This document shows, in pieces, positions 7,783 to 17,761 of a stretch of DNA of 64,000 nt (positions are counted from its first letter, which is position 1; every line of letters starts with the position of its first letter). This stretch comes from JAKAWQ01 sp963840545. Lineage in GTDB: Bacteria > Pseudomonadota > Alphaproteobacteria > Acetobacterales > Acetobacteraceae. Made by a program: the position numbers and the translations under genes. Where the stretch lies: contig CAWIZE010000016.1 in NCBI GenBank assembly GCA_963840545.1, positions 62,001-126,000 on the forward strand, given 5' to 3'. The notes below the pieces were generated by a model. The model ran no database searches. It was given only the letters and a program-made list of their open reading frames with translations, and was not told where the DNA came from.

Positions 7783-8878
7783 CTATTTCCGCGCGCGGTG
7801 CAACGCCGGTTCGTCCTGCCGTCCGGCCTGAAGCCGCGGGCCGCGCGGCACACGCGCCCCCGCCTCGTACCAGGGCCGGCTCGCCCGCACGAGGTGGACG
7901 ACGGTAAGCATCACCGGCACCTCGACGAGCACGCCGACGACGGTCGCGAGTGCCGCGCCGGATTGAAAGCCGAAGAGCGCGATCGCGGTGGCGACCGCGA
8001 GCTCGAAGAAATTGGAGGCGCCGATCAGCGCCGAGGGGCCGGCCACGCACCATTCGGTCCCGAGCAGGCGGTTGAGCCCGTAGGCGAGGCCGGCATTGAA
8101 ATAGACCTGCACGATGATCGGCACCGCGAGCAGCAGGATCACCAGCGGCTGGTGGACGATTTCCCTCCCTTGCAGCCCGAAGAGCAGCACCAGGGTGGCA
8201 AGGAGGGCGGCGAGCGAGAGCGGCGAGAGCAGGCGAAGCGTGCGCGCGAGCGCGGTCTCGCCGCCGTGGGCGAGGAGCCGGCCCCGCCAGAGCTGCGCTG
8301 CGATCACCGGAACGACGATGTAGAGCGCGACCGACGCGAGCAGCGTGCTCCATGGCACGCTGATCGAGGAGAGGCCGAGCAGGAGGCCGACCACCGGGGC
8401 GAAGGCCACGATCATGATCGTGTCGTTGAGCGCCACCTGCGAGAGCGTGAAATGGGGCTCGCCCTCGACGAGGTTCGACCAGACGAAGACCATCGCCGTG
8501 CAGGGGGCGGCGGCGAGCAGGATCAGCCCGGCGATGTAGCTTTCGATCTGGCCGGCGGGCAGCCAGGGGCCGGAAGAGATGGCCGATGAAGAGCCAGCCG
8601 AGCAGCGCCATCGAGAAGGGCTTCACCAGCCAGTTGACGCCGACCGTGGTCGCCATGCCGCGCCAGTGCTTCCCGACCTCGGCGAGAGCATGGAGGTCGA
8701 TCCGGAGCAGCATCGGCACGATCATGAGCCAGATCAGCGCCGCGACCGGCAGGTTCACCTGGGCCACGGTGGCGTCGCCGATCGCGCGGAAGGCGGCGGG
8801 CGCCGCCTGCCCGAGCAGCACCCCGGCGGCGATGCAGAGGGCGACCCAGAGCGTGAGATACCGCTCGAAGAGGTTCAT
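7783..8878 (-). pseudogene. acr3: arsenite efflux transporter Acr3, one frameshift in a G/C run
   Basis: The frame starting MNLFERYLTLWVALCIAAG encodes the first helices of an Acr3 (arsenical-resistance 3) carrier; the rest (PCTAMVFVWSNLVEGEPHF, with the arsenite-binding cysteine, to the stop at 7783) is one frame away. The switch lies in the GGGG run at 8566-8569: removing one base gives HLFRPWLPAGQIESYIAGL and a full-length carrier of about 364 residues with ten helices. It expels As(III) made by ArsC. The start overlaps the arsC stop (ATGA), and the operon order is arsR-arsC-acr3. A single extra base in a homopolymer may well be a sequencing error. Confidence 0.88.
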
Positions 8879-9468
8879 GGCCGGCCGCGCGCGGCGGCAC
8901 CTCCGCCTCGGCGGCGGTCGTATCCGGCATGGTCTTCTCGGCGATCGGCAGCGTGATGGCTGTGCGCGGTCGTCCTGCGACGCGGCGCGCCGAGTGCGAT
9001 CCGAGGCGATCGAGTGCCGTCGAACGGCAGCGCAGCGAAGACCTGAATCCGACGCTGAAGCATGCCGAAAACCGTCCGGAAGACTGCCATCCGCTCGACT
9101 TCGCTGCCGGTGGCGGCTGCCGGATCGGGAACGCCCCAATGGGCCGTGACCGGCTGGCCGGGCCAGACAGGACAGATCTCGCCGGCCGCGTCGTCGCAGA
9201 CGGTGAAGACGAAATCCATCACCGGTGCTGCGGGAACGGCGAACTCGTCCCAGCCCTTCGAGCGCAGTCCGGAGGTCGGCAGCCCCGCCTGCTCGAGCAC
9301 CCTGAGCGCCATCGGGTTCACTCTGCCTCTCGGATGGCTGCCGGCGCTGAAGCCGTGGAACCGGCCTTGCCCCCAGCGCTCGACCAGCCGCTCCGCCATG
9401 ATGCTGCGTGCGGAGTTGCCGGTGCAGAGGAAGAGCACGTTCATCACGCGGTTCGCCGCGTCGTCCAT
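8875..9468 (-). CDS. arsC: arsenate reductase, LMW-phosphatase (thioredoxin-type) family
   Basis: A 197-residue protein with the CX5R phosphatase-like loop in VLFLCTGNSARS and the second conserved cysteine in VFTVCDDAAGE. It reduces As(V) to As(III). A later start at MNVLFLC (about 9444) is possible. The family usually ends shortly after FAALPF; here about 50 Arg/Ala-rich residues follow. In a neighbouring frame the expected end (STALDRLG...) can be read, so a frameshift near 9017-9024 is possible, although the present stop overlaps the acr3 start neatly by ATGA. Confidence 0.88.
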   Translation of the reverse strand: MDDAANRVMNVLFLCTGNSARSIMAERLVERWGQGRFHGFSAGSHPRGRVNPMALRVLEQAGLPTSGLRSKGWDEFAVPAAPVMDFVFTVCDDAAGEICPVWPGQPVTAHWGVPDPAAATGSEVERMAVFRTVFGMLQRRIQVFAALPFDGTRSPRIALGAPRRRTTAHSHHAADRREDHAGYDRRRGGGAAARGRP

Positions 9469-9480
9469 GCGGGTTTTCCT

Positions 9481-9861
9481 TTACGCCGAGCGGCAGCCGG
9501 AGCGCGCCGCGGCCGCCGGCACGGCCGGGTCGCAGAGGGGCGCGCAGGTGGCGGCATCCCTCCCACAGCAGTTCTCGGTGAGGAAGGTGACGAGTCCGTT
9601 CATGGCGCCGAAGTCCGCGGCATAGATGATCTGGCGGCTTTGCCGGCGCTGCGTGACGAGACGCGCGTGCAGCAGTGCCTGGAGATGGAAGGTGAGCGAG
9701 GAGGGCGGCATCCCAAGCCGCTCTGCGATGACCCCGGCCGAGATGCCGCCGGGCCCTGCCTCCACCAGCAAGCGATAGGCCGAGAGGCGGCTTTCGTGGG
9801 CGAGGGCGCCCAGGGCGCCGACGGCGGCCTTGGCTTTCATGCGTGCGATGCGTGCTGTCAT
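9481..9861 (-). CDS. arsR: ArsR-family arsenic-responsive repressor
   Basis: A winged-helix protein of about 126 residues starting MTARIARMKAKAAVGALGAL. The DNA-recognition helix is in MPPSSLTFHLQALLHARLV. A C-terminal cysteine pair in ENCCGRDAATCAPLC is the likely As(III) sensor, as in the alphaproteobacterial/thiobacillus ArsR type rather than the helix-3 site of plasmid R773. It heads the arsR-arsC-acr3 operon and should repress it until As(III) binds. Confidence 0.9.
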   Translation of the reverse strand: MTARIARMKAKAAVGALGALAHESRLSAYRLLVEAGPGGISAGVIAERLGMPPSSLTFHLQALLHARLVTQRRQSRQIIYAADFGAMNGLVTFLTENCCGRDAATCAPLCDPAVPAAAARSGCRSA

Positions 9862-9900
9862 GTTCCGCAATATACAGCGTCGTGCTGCCGCTTTCAACTA

Positions 9901-9922
9901 CATTTCTATGAAATTCGAAATG
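9901..9922. promoter_or_regulatory. possible ArsR operator
   Basis: CATTTC (9901-9906) and GAAATG (9917-9922) form an inverted repeat with a 10-base spacer, 40 bases upstream of the arsR start. AT-rich half sites of this size fit ArsR boxes. The assignment rests on position and symmetry only. Confidence 0.4.
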
Positions 9923-10034
9923 TCGAATTCACGATCCCTCGTCGGCGCCCCTCGCGGGCCCGCGTCGGCGCATCTGTGGCGGAGCGGGTCGGGTTGTCTG
10001 TCGCTTCGTTTATGGACGCCGTGCACTTTTCAGG

Positions 10035-10052
10035 ATGTCATCGTAATGTCAC
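10035..10052 (+). promoter_or_regulatory. Pho box upstream of pstS
   Basis: Two TGTCA repeats (10036 and 10047) are spaced exactly 11 bases, in ATGTCATCGTAATGTCAC, close to the PhoB consensus. It lies about 70-85 bases before the likely pstS start and predicts induction of the pst genes by phosphate starvation. Confidence 0.65.
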
Positions 10053-10078
10053 GCAATTGAAATTCTGGCATCCAGAGT

Positions 10079-11194
10079 TTGATTCTAGACCCCTCCCGTC
10101 CGCAATTGAGGAGGTTTCCGTGGCCCAGTCCCCAGTCCCGATCGGCACCGTTGCTCACCGCCCGGCAGGCGCGGCTCTGCCTCCCTGGCCTTGGCCTGAT
10201 CGGCCTAGCGTTCGGCTCGGCCCACAAGGCGCTTGCGGCCACACAGATCACCGGGGCCGGATCGACCTTCGACTATCCGTTTTTTTCCAAGGCGTTTTAC
10301 GTCTACAGCCAGAAGAACGCGGACGTGACCGTCAACTACCAGTCGATCGGTAGCGGCGGCGGCATTCAGCAATTCACGGCCAGAACGGTCGATTTCGGCG
10401 CGAGCGACGTCCCGATGAACGCCGACGAGCTGGCGCGGGCGCACTTCCCCGTGTTGCAGGTGCCCGTCACTCTTGGCGGCGAGGGAATAGCCTACACCCT
10501 GCCGGGCGTCGGCAAAGGCTTGCGCATGACGCGCTCGCTGATCGCCGACGTCTATCTCGGCAAAATCACGAAGTGGAACGATCCCGCCATTACCGCGCTC
10601 AACCCAGGTGTGAAGCTTCCGAACCTGGCGATCACGGTCGTCCATCGTTCGGATGGCTCGGGCACCACGTACATCTTCACCGACTTTCTTTCCAACGTCT
10701 CGCCGGAATGGAAGACCAAGGTCGGCGCCGGCAAGAGCGTGCAGTGGCCGGCGCCGAGCAGCGTTGGCGGCAAGGGCAACGAGGGCGTCGCCGGCTTGGT
10801 GCGACAGACGCCGGGCGCTATTGGCTATGTCGAGCTTGCCTACCTGCTCGAGAATAGCATGCCCTACGCGCTGGTCGAGAACCGTGCGGGCAAATATCTC
10901 TACCCGGACATCTCCAGCGTTGCGGCGGCCGCGGCGACGAAGCCCAATGTTTCCTCCACAGACTTCTCGATCGTCGATGCGGAGGGGGCGGAGTGCTACC
11001 CGATCAGCGGGTATTCCTGGCTACTGCTCTATCGCAATCCCTCCAACCCCGCGCGTGGCGCCCTGGTCAAGGGGGTGATGGCGTGGCTGGTGACGAAGGG
11101 CCAACCGATCGCCGAGACGATCGACTACGTTCCGCTGCCGGAGAACGTGCAGCAGCAGGCGCTCGGCATCATCGGCCAGATGCAGGTGGCGTGA
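10079..11194 (+). CDS. pstS: phosphate ABC transporter, periplasmic phosphate-binding protein PstS (copy 1)
   Basis: The mature protein begins around ATQITGAGSTFDYPFFSKAF and carries PstS landmarks: GAGSTF, YQSIGSGGGIQQF, VDFGASDVPM, and VVHRSDGSGTTYIFTDFL. It binds phosphate in the periplasm for the PstCAB channel. The N-terminus is unclear: GAGGAGG at about 10108 precedes a GTG at 10121 that is in a different frame from the signal sequence LCLPGLGLIGLAFGSAHKAL, so a one-base error probably lies in the signal-peptide region. In the open frame only TTG starts (10079, 10106) are available. A Pho box lies upstream and pstC follows after 52 bases. Confidence 0.9.
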   Translation: MILDPSRPQLRRFPWPSPQSRSAPLLTARQARLCLPGLGLIGLAFGSAHKALAATQITGAGSTFDYPFFSKAFYVYSQKNADVTVNYQSIGSGGGIQQFTARTVDFGASDVPMNADELARAHFPVLQVPVTLGGEGIAYTLPGVGKGLRMTRSLIADVYLGKITKWNDPAITALNPGVKLPNLAITVVHRSDGSGTTYIFTDFLSNVSPEWKTKVGAGKSVQWPAPSSVGGKGNEGVAGLVRQTPGAIGYVELAYLLENSMPYALVENRAGKYLYPDISSVAAAAATKPNVSSTDFSIVDAEGAECYPISGYSWLLLYRNPSNPARGALVKGVMAWLVTKGQPIAETIDYVPLPENVQQQALGIIGQMQVA

Positions 11195-11246
11195 TCGGGA
11201 GCGAGGCGGCCCAGTCCCCGGGCCGCCGTTCGCGGGCGAAAGAGCG

Positions 11247-12218
11247 GTGAGCGCAAGTCAGTCCGTGGAAGCGGGAGGCGTGGCGGGGGTAACCCATGCG
11301 CGTTCTCGGTTTGGCGATCGGCTTGCCTCATGGCTCTTCACCGCCGGCATCTATGGATCCTGCTTCTTATTCCTTGCTATCATCGCAGGACTCTTTCTTG
11401 AACTCGTGTGGGGCTCGCGGCTCTCTCTCGGAACCTTTGGGTTGGGCTTCCTCTGGAGCAGCGCGTGGAACCCAGTGACGGGGCAATTCGGTGCGTTGCC
11501 CTTCATTTATGGCACCGTCGTTAGTTCGGGGATCGCGCTCCTGCTTGCCGCCGGCGTCGGCATTTTGGCGGGCGTCTATCTGGCCGAGTTCGCTCCGCGG
11601 CGCCTCTCGACGGTGCTCAGTCTGCTGATCGAGCTTCTCGCCGCCGTGCCGAGCGTCGTCTATGGCCTTTGGGGCCTATTCGTTTTGGCGCCGCTGGTCA
11701 CCTCATGGATCGGTCCCGCGCTGCAGGACGCGCTCGGCTTCCTGCCGATCTTTCAGGGCACGATCTACGGGGTCAATATGCTGACCGCGTCGCTGATTCT
11801 TGCCTTGATGATTGTTCCGACGATCACCGCGATCACGCGCGACCTGGTCGCGGCGGTGCCCCGGAGAACGTCGGAGGCATCGCTTGCCCTGGGCTCCACG
11901 CGCTGGGAGGCCGTTTATAGGGTGATCCTTCCCATTGTGCGACCCGGTATCTTCGGCGCCTGCATGCTCGCTCTCGGCCGCGCGCTCGGGGAGACGATCG
12001 CGACCACGATGGTTATCGGCAACCGCCCGGCGATCTCGGCTTCGCTGTTTGCGCCGGGCTACACGGTCGCCAGCGTGATAGCGAACGAGTTCACCGAGGC
12101 AACCACCAACCTCTACCTGAGCGCGCTCATCGAGCTTGGGCTCATCCTCTTCGTCGTGAGCGTCATCATCAACGGAGCGGGTCGGCTCATGCTCCAGCTC
12201 CTCCTCCGCAAATCCTGA
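11247..12218 (+). CDS. pstC: phosphate ABC transporter permease PstC
   Basis: A 323-residue permease with about six transmembrane helices. The binding-protein-dependent transport motif is in RRTSEASLALGSTRWEAVYR, the EAA loop that contacts the PstB ATPase. It shows PstC features such as AVPSVVYGLWGLFVLAP and GRALGETIATTMV. It follows pstS and precedes a damaged pstA. No pstB or phoU is present in the cluster, so ATPase would have to come from elsewhere. Confidence 0.93.
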   Translation: MSASQSVEAGGVAGVTHARSRFGDRLASWLFTAGIYGSCFLFLAIIAGLFLELVWGSRLSLGTFGLGFLWSSAWNPVTGQFGALPFIYGTVVSSGIALLLAAGVGILAGVYLAEFAPRRLSTVLSLLIELLAAVPSVVYGLWGLFVLAPLVTSWIGPALQDALGFLPIFQGTIYGVNMLTASLILALMIVPTITAITRDLVAAVPRRTSEASLALGSTRWEAVYRVILPIVRPGIFGACMLALGRALGETIATTMVIGNRPAISASLFAPGYTVASVIANEFTEATTNLYLSALIELGLILFVVSVIINGAGRLMLQLLLRKS

Positions 12219-12329
12219 TGCGCGATCAGGAACGTGTCGGTACGATGCGTTCTGCCCGGTGTCCCGGCTGTACCGGGGCGCGGGGGAGTTGCCGGTGCGG
12301 GTCCGCGGAAATAGACCAGGAAAGCCGGC

Positions 12330-13191
12330 ATGCGTAGTGGCCCGACCAGTGTCCTGCGCCGGCGCCTGATAAGCGCGGGCTGGCGTGCCTTCGCCGGCCT
12401 CTGCGCCGCGGCGGTGGCGGGCATTCTCCTGATGATCATGGGGTAAATCATCCGTGAGGGCATCGGTGCGCTTTCGCTTTCCTTCATCATGGACGTGCCG
12501 CACCCGATCGGGGTGCCGGGCGGGGGCGTGGGCAACGGCATCGCCCGGTGCAGATCATTATCGTTGGAATCGCCGCCCTGATGGCGTTCCCGGTCGAAAT
12601 CTTGGTGGGCGTTTACCTTGCCATCTCTGGCCGCGGCCGAATGGCGAATTCCATCCGCTTCCTCGCCGACGTGCTTGCCAGCGTGCCCAGCATTGCGATT
12701 GGCCTTTTTGCTTACACCCTCTTTTGGTCCAGCCGTTCCGTCATTTCTCGGCGATTTCAGCGTCCTTCGCATTCGCGATACTCATGATCCCGCTCGTCGT
12801 CCGTACAGCCGGGGGAGCGCTACGGCTCCTTCCGCCCGAGTTGCGCGAGGCTGCGGTCGCGCTCGGTGCCTCCGATTACCAGGTGACCACGCGATGTCTG
12901 CTGGCGGCCGCGCGGCCGGGTGTTGTGACCGGCTTGCTGCTCGCGCTTGCGCGCGTGACCGGGGAAACGGCGCCGCTGCTGTTCACAGCCTTTGGCAGCC
13001 AGTTCTGGGAATTCAATCCGAACAACCCGATGGCCGAGCTATCGCTGCAGATCTTCACCTATGCCATCTCCCCATATCGGGATTGGCACCAGCAGGCATG
13101 GGGGGGGGCTCTGGTTCTCATCTTCGCCGTTTCGGCGCTCGGCGTGGTGGCGCGTGTGGTGTTCCGCCAGCGGCACGCTATCGGCGCCTGA
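12330..13191 (+). pseudogene. pstA: phosphate ABC transporter permease PstA, degraded
   Basis: PstA sequence is spread over several frames. The start MRSGPTSVLRRRLISAG runs into TAA at 12444 (codon 39), where PstA normally has tyrosine (GYIIREGIGALS), then continues to GVPGGGVGNGIA. The next part (IIIVGIAALMAFPVEILVGV to GLFAYTL) is in a second frame, and the rest (ILMIPLVVRTAGGALRLLPP, EAA loop ELREAAVALGASDYQ, to HAIGA at 13191) in a third. At least one nonsense change and two indels are needed to explain it. The pst operon is thus incomplete as read: no intact pstA and no pstB follow. Confidence 0.85.
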
Positions 13192-13280
13192 GATCCTGGC
13201 GGCGCTCGGCCCTCATTGCGCTCATGCGACAAGCGACACCCGGCGGTGACGGCAGCGGACTTCCGCGCTTCCACCCCGCA

Positions 13281-13388
13281 TAGTGCCAGCTTTCATAGAA
13301 AGCTGACACGTGGTGTTGGTCCAAGTGCCCGATTGACGCGGCGTTTCGTGATCGCTACGCGGGTAACGAAACCCTCGCTCGGGCACTA
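13281..13388. mobile_element. 108-bp MITE-like element, copy A
   Basis: The segment begins TAGTGCC and ends GGCACTA, perfect 7-bp terminal inverted repeats, with TA at each end as expected for TA-targeting IS630/Tc1-type elements. Inside are CAGCTTTC/GAAAGCTG (loop ATA) and GTTTCGT/ACGAAAC hairpins. A second copy with about 75-80% identity lies at 18546-18655, and a truncated right end at 23085-23098. It is too short to code for a transposase. Confidence 0.6.
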
Positions 13389-13438
13389 GGCTGGTGGCCA
13401 CGCGGCGCAGTTCGAGCACGCCGACTGTAGGGGGAGCG

Positions 13439-13736
13439 TCAGGACTTCGCGGTCCACACCGCGCACCAACCGTGGGGGCTGATGGCGCCGGCAATCACGG
13501 TGCAGTGGCCGTCGGCTGTGGCGGACGGCCCGGCAATGAAGTGTAAGCAGGTGCTGCAATCGTTGCTGCCGTTCGGCGAATTCGCGATAGGCCACCGCAC
13601 TCTGCGGTGTAATTCCGTAGGCGACGGCCGCCCGCGCGCGGCGCGCGAGCATCGCCGCCAGGCTTTCTGTGCCCGCCGTGCCCGCGAGCGCCGCGACGGT
13701 GGTGACGGCAGCCCGCCTCCCGATTGATTTCGTCAT
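13439..13736 (-). pseudogene. high-potential iron-sulfur protein (HiPIP) with Tat signal, one frameshift
   Basis: From the ATG at 13736 the sequence starts with a twin-arginine signal (MTKSIGRRAAVTTVAALAGT) and runs to AYREF. After one extra base the other frame continues PNGSNDCSTCLHF and ends SPHGWCAVWTAKS. The four cysteines fall at C60, C63, C78 and C91 of the repaired 98-residue protein. That spacing (Cx2C, then 14, then 12 residues) and the GWC ending are those of HiPIPs, small periplasmic electron carriers with a 4Fe-4S cluster. It lies downstream of moaA in the arsenite oxidase operon and could accept electrons from AioAB. The frameshift at about 13576-13580 may be real or an error. 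Confidence 0.75.
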
Positions 13737-13762
13737 TTGATTCGGCCTCTTTCCCTCGCAAC

Positions 13763-13865
13763 GGTCCAGTCACAACCACGGAGCCGGTTTATCCCCCGGA
13801 TTCTTTTGCCAGTGTCTCCCACTTCCTGGGTCCGGTCACAACCGCGGAGCTGATTTATCCCCCGG
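13763..13865. repeat. two 37-bp direct repeats at the end of moaA
   Basis: Copies at 13763-13799 and 13829-13865 differ at about five positions and both read GTCACAACC then a GGAG-like core and TTTATCCCCCGG. The right copy overlaps the moaA stop codon, so the left copy looks like a duplicated moaA tail. Confidence 0.6.
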
Positions 13866-14864
13866 TGACGCTCATGTGGCGGGCGACCGCCGGGCTGGGT
13901 CCTGGCGGCGGTCGATCACGAAGTCGTGGCCCTTGGGCTTGCGCGAGATCGCCTCGCGGATCACCTCGCGGAGCGTCTCGTCGTCCTGGCGCCGGCGCGG
14001 AGCGGGTGGCGGAGGTCGGCGGCGTCATCCTGGCCGAGGCACATATAGAGCGTGCCGGTGCAGGTGAGCCGCACGCGGTTGCAGCCCTCGCAGAAATTAT
14101 GGGTCATCGGGGTGATGAAGCCGAGGCGGCGGCCGGTTTCGAGCGACGTTGTAATAGCGCGCCGGCCCGCCGGTGCGGTAATCGGTCTCGGTCAGGGTGA
14201 AGTGCCGCTCTGAGCCGGGCGCGGACGAGCGAGAGCAGGAGGTGGGGGACGACCCGGTCGGCGCCGATCTCGCCCATCGGCATGGTCTCGATCAGGCAGA
14301 GGTCGAAGCCCTTGGTCCCCGCACCAGAAGAGCAGGGTCCTCGAACTCGTCCTCGTTGACCCCCTTGAGCGCGACGGCGTTGATCTTGACCGCGAGGCCG
14401 GCGGCGCGGGGCCGCCAGGAGCCCCTCGAAGACCGTGCTCGATCCGGCCGCGGCGGGTGATCTCGGCGAATTTTCCCCCCGTCCAGCGTATCGAGGCTGA
14501 CATTTTGATCCGCCGCACGCCGGCGGCAGCGGGGGCGCCGGCATGGCGGGCGAGCTGGGTGCCGTTGGTGGTGAGGGTCAGCTCGTCCAGTCTCTTCTCG
14601 GGCCCATCCCCCAGCCGCCGGCCGAGAGCCTCGATCAGCCGGATCACGTCCCGCCGGACCAGCGGCTCGCCGCCAGTCCGCAGGCGGATCTTCGTCACGC
14701 CGAGGCTGATGAAGGCCCCGCAGAGGCGCTCCAGCTCCTCGAGCGAGAGGACCTCCGCCTTCGGTAGGAAGGTCATGTCGTCGGCCATGCAATGAGACGC
14801 AGCGAAGGTCGCAGCGGTCGGTCACCGACACGCGGATATAGGTGATGCGGCAGCCAACATCCAT
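13855..14864 (-). pseudogene. moaA: GTP 3',8-cyclase MoaA, many frameshifts
   Basis: MoaA makes the first intermediate of the molybdenum cofactor. The start MDVGCRITYIRVSVTDRCDLRC leads into the radical-SAM Cx3Cx2C motif, but an extra base changes CVYCM into CVSLH; the next frame gives MADDMTFLPKAEVLSLEELE and TGGEPL, and the C-terminal cluster motif NFCEGCNRVRLTC is found near 14040-14100. About ten one- or two-base insertions must be removed to read a protein of about 335 residues ending MSVTGG. Its start overlaps the CDGSH stop (TGATG). MoaA in this operon would support the Mo enzyme AioA. Confidence 0.85.
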
Positions 14865-15097
14865 CACGTCGCCTCCTCCGGGACGGTGATTGCGAGCCGC
14901 GCTGCCGGCGCAGTGAAGCCGGCCCGCTTGTGGCTGCCGTCGCAGAGCGGCTTTCGCTCTGAGTGCCCGCAACGGCAAAGCACAAGCTTCGCGCGCTCGA
15001 GCGTTTGTGCCTGCCCGTTCAGTTGGAAGGGGTCGCCGGCAGGGAGGTCGATGACGATGGCTCCGTTCTCGCGAAAACGAATGGATATTGCCGCCAT
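14864..15097 (-). CDS. CDGSH iron-sulfur domain protein
   Basis: A 77-residue intact protein. The cluster-binding motif is CRCGHSERKPLCDGSHKRAG near residues 41-60, the C-x-C...C-x3-H pattern of mitoNEET-type 2Fe-2S proteins. Such proteins transfer clusters or electrons; the bacterial role is unclear. It sits between aioA and moaA, with its stop overlapping the moaA start, so it is made together with the arsenite oxidase. Being intact between two badly broken genes is notable, but it is also short. Confidence 0.9.
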   Translation of the reverse strand: MAAISIRFRENGAIVIDLPAGDPFQLNGQAQTLERAKLVLCRCGHSERKPLCDGSHKRAGFTAPAARLAITVPEEAT

Positions 15098-15148
15098 CGT
15101 CCTCCCCGCCGGCGGGTGTCGCCCGTCAGGTGATGCCGCCGCGGTGGA

Positions 15149-17748
15149 TCAGCTGAATTCGTTGGTTGGCAAAAAGCTCGTCGTCTGCATCACGCTCGGC
15201 ATGCCGCCCGCGACGTATTGTATTTCGTCCCCATTCCCGGGGGACCACGGGTTGGTGCTCATCGGATCGGTGTACGGAGAGGTCAGGCTGTTGGAGGTGC
15301 CGAGCCGAGCGGTACATCAGCGCGAACACCATTCCGTCGGGAACGGCATTGAACACATACACGGCGAACGTCTCGTTGCCCTGGTCATTCTACACCATCA
15401 CGATGTCGCCGTTCTTCACACCGAGCTTGCTCGCGTCCCCCGGGCTCACCTGCACGTAGGGGAGCGGCACCGTATAGGTCTTTTCTGCCAGTAGCCGTTG
15501 GTGATACGCGGTCTGCCAGATGATCTGGCTCCGGCCCATGCTGAACCAGAACGGGTATTTTTCCTGGATCGGACCCCAGATAGCTGGCGACCGTGGCGGC
15601 CTCCGCGTAATGGTCCCACGGCCGCGTGCCGGACCAGTGGAACTTCCCGTCCGGGGTCATGAAATTCCAGGTTGAATAGAGGCGCTCGGTGCCCACCAGT
15701 TCCCCCGGTGCTGGGGTCCATTCGGACCGGCGTCTGAATGCCTGTCTGACCGACCTTTCGCAGGTAGGCGTAATCCACGCCTTTGAAGCTCTCCGGATCG
15801 AGCGTGCCTGCCTCGGATGCCGGCACACGGGTGTTGACCCCCGCGTAAAGGTCGTCCTGGATCGCCTTGACGACGTCCGCACCGCTCGTCCAATTCATGC
15901 CGGAAAAGCGCTTCGCGATGTCCAGCCTCCCTTCGGCCGTGTAGAGCGCCTCGAGCCTTTGCCCGATCAGTGCGTGGATTTCCCAGTCCGGCTTCGCCTC
16001 GCCGGGCGGATCCATGAACCGTTCGTCCAGCCGGAGCAGCCGGCTGTTGCAGTTGAGCGAAATGTTGTCCGCCTCGCCCCACTGCGCGGCAGGCAGGATC
16101 AGATGGGCGTCCCGTGCCGATTCCACCATGTAGATGTTCTGCACCGTCACGAACAGGCCGTCGGTCTTGTCGAGGCCCTCGAGGATCAAGTTCGCCCGCG
16201 CCTCAATCGAGGCCGGCTCGCCGGCCTCTGTTAGGGACAGGGAAAGGAAGTCCGTCAACGCCTGCGCGCGCTCGCCAAATCCGTTTGCGGAAGTAGGCGT
16301 TGTTCTGCGCGGCGAGATAGGGATTACACCCAATGATCCAGAAGCTCTTCGCCTGGCCGGACTGGACGTATTTGTCAACATCCGGCGGCGGCCTCGGGCC
16401 GGGATAGCCCGGGCGCGCATACCCCTCCTGGTGCCCGCCCTGGCGGCCGGTGCCGGTGCCTGGGCGGCCGATGTTGAAAGTCAGCGCGCCCAGCTGGGCA
16501 ATCGCGGCGACCGCGTCGGACTGGCGGTAGTTCCAGATCACACCCTTTTCGTAAAGGATAAGCGTGCGGCGCCAGAAATTCCCCGTCTTCCTCGGCCGCG
16601 CGATCCAGACTGCCGCCTGCTCGATCTCCGCCGGCGCGATCTTCGGCGATCTGCTCGGCCTGCGCCATGAACGCTTGGTAAGGCATGGACAATTCGAGGG
16701 ACTTCGCCTTGTAGTCCTCGAACGTCTGCATGTCCGTGTGCTGCTGGAGGAACGCCCGGTTGTAGTAGCCCTTCTCCTGATGCCGCGCGGGCCACCGCGT
16801 TCATCAGAATGTAGTCGGTACCGAGCTTGGGCCGGATGTGCAGCACCTGGGCGCCCTGCGCGCGGGCCGCATTGACCGTCGCCGTGGCCCGCGGATCGAC
16901 CACCACCAGTCGCGCGGGGGCCATCGGCTCGCCCTTCGGCATAGAATCCCTTCTTCTCGCCAGCCGTCGAGCCCTGGAAGTTCGGGACCATGTGGGCTTC
17001 GAAGAACACGGTGGCGGTGTCGTAGCTGTTGGCGCCCCAGAGCACGATGGTGTCGGCAAGCCGCGCATCCTGCGCCGTGTAGTTGAGTCGTGCAGGCCAC
17101 GGTCGCGCGGACCCAAAGGTTTCCGAGCTGTACGCGGGCCGGTTGTGGATGCCTGTGTAGACCAATTCCTGCAGGCCGGTAAAGAGCAGGCGGCCGGTGC
17201 CGTACGTATTCTCCATGCCGCCGCCGCCGCCGCCGTGGTCGAATATCTTGGCTGCCAGCTGGGCCCGAACTGGACTCGTCCAGGATTCCCTTCATAACGC
17301 GCGCCTGCAGCTCGATCGCGGCGTCCCAGGGGATCGGGTTGAAGTCGTCGCCGACCCGAAGCAGCGGATAATGCAGCCGCGCCGTGCTTGGTCGGCTGTC
17401 CGACCAGGCAGTACGCGCGTTCGACCCGCCGCGGCTTGAGTGGTTGCCGAGCAGGTTAATCGGCGAGTCCTTCGCCGGCACGATGGCGACGTGATAGCCG
17501 CGGCCGTCGTTGCGGCGGATGGTCGCGTGCATCGATTTTGTGTAGGTGATGCCCGTAAGCGGCGCCTGCGGCACGGTGAAATCGGCGGCGAACGCGTTCT
17601 GATCAGGCTTCGGGCCCCCTTCCGTGCCGTTCGGCCATACGTAGACATGATAGCCGCAGCCCACGTTGCAGTATTGGCAGACCGTGTTGTAACGCTCGGC
17701 CTCAGGCGGCGGGAGCGGAACCGAGTTCGCTCGCGAATAGATGGGCAT
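15149..17748 (-). pseudogene. aioA: arsenite oxidase large (molybdopterin) subunit AioA, many frameshifts
   Basis: AioA holds the bis-MGD molybdenum centre and a 3Fe-4S cluster and oxidises As(III) to As(V) in the periplasm. The start has CQYCNVGCGYHVYVWP; C24, C27 and C31 are the cluster ligands. Further AioA segments are ENTYGTGRLLFTGLQELVY, IVLWGANSYDTATVFFEAH and the end MPSVMQTTSFLPTNEFS, about 860 codons in total. Reading it needs eight frame changes (near 17265, 16940, 16785, 16643, 16282, 15705, 15575 and 15304), and a TAG at 15390-15392 replaces a tyrosine codon in IVMVYNDQG. It follows aioB after 13 bases. As read it cannot give a full protein. Confidence 0.88.
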
Positions 17749-17761
17749 TTGTGTTCCCCCC

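Noticed and set aside
8875..9139. An ArsC-Acr3 fusion protein
   Set aside because: In one frame arsC runs towards acr3 without a stop, but the frames differ by one base and the arsC stop overlaps the acr3 ATG neatly, so two genes are more likely.
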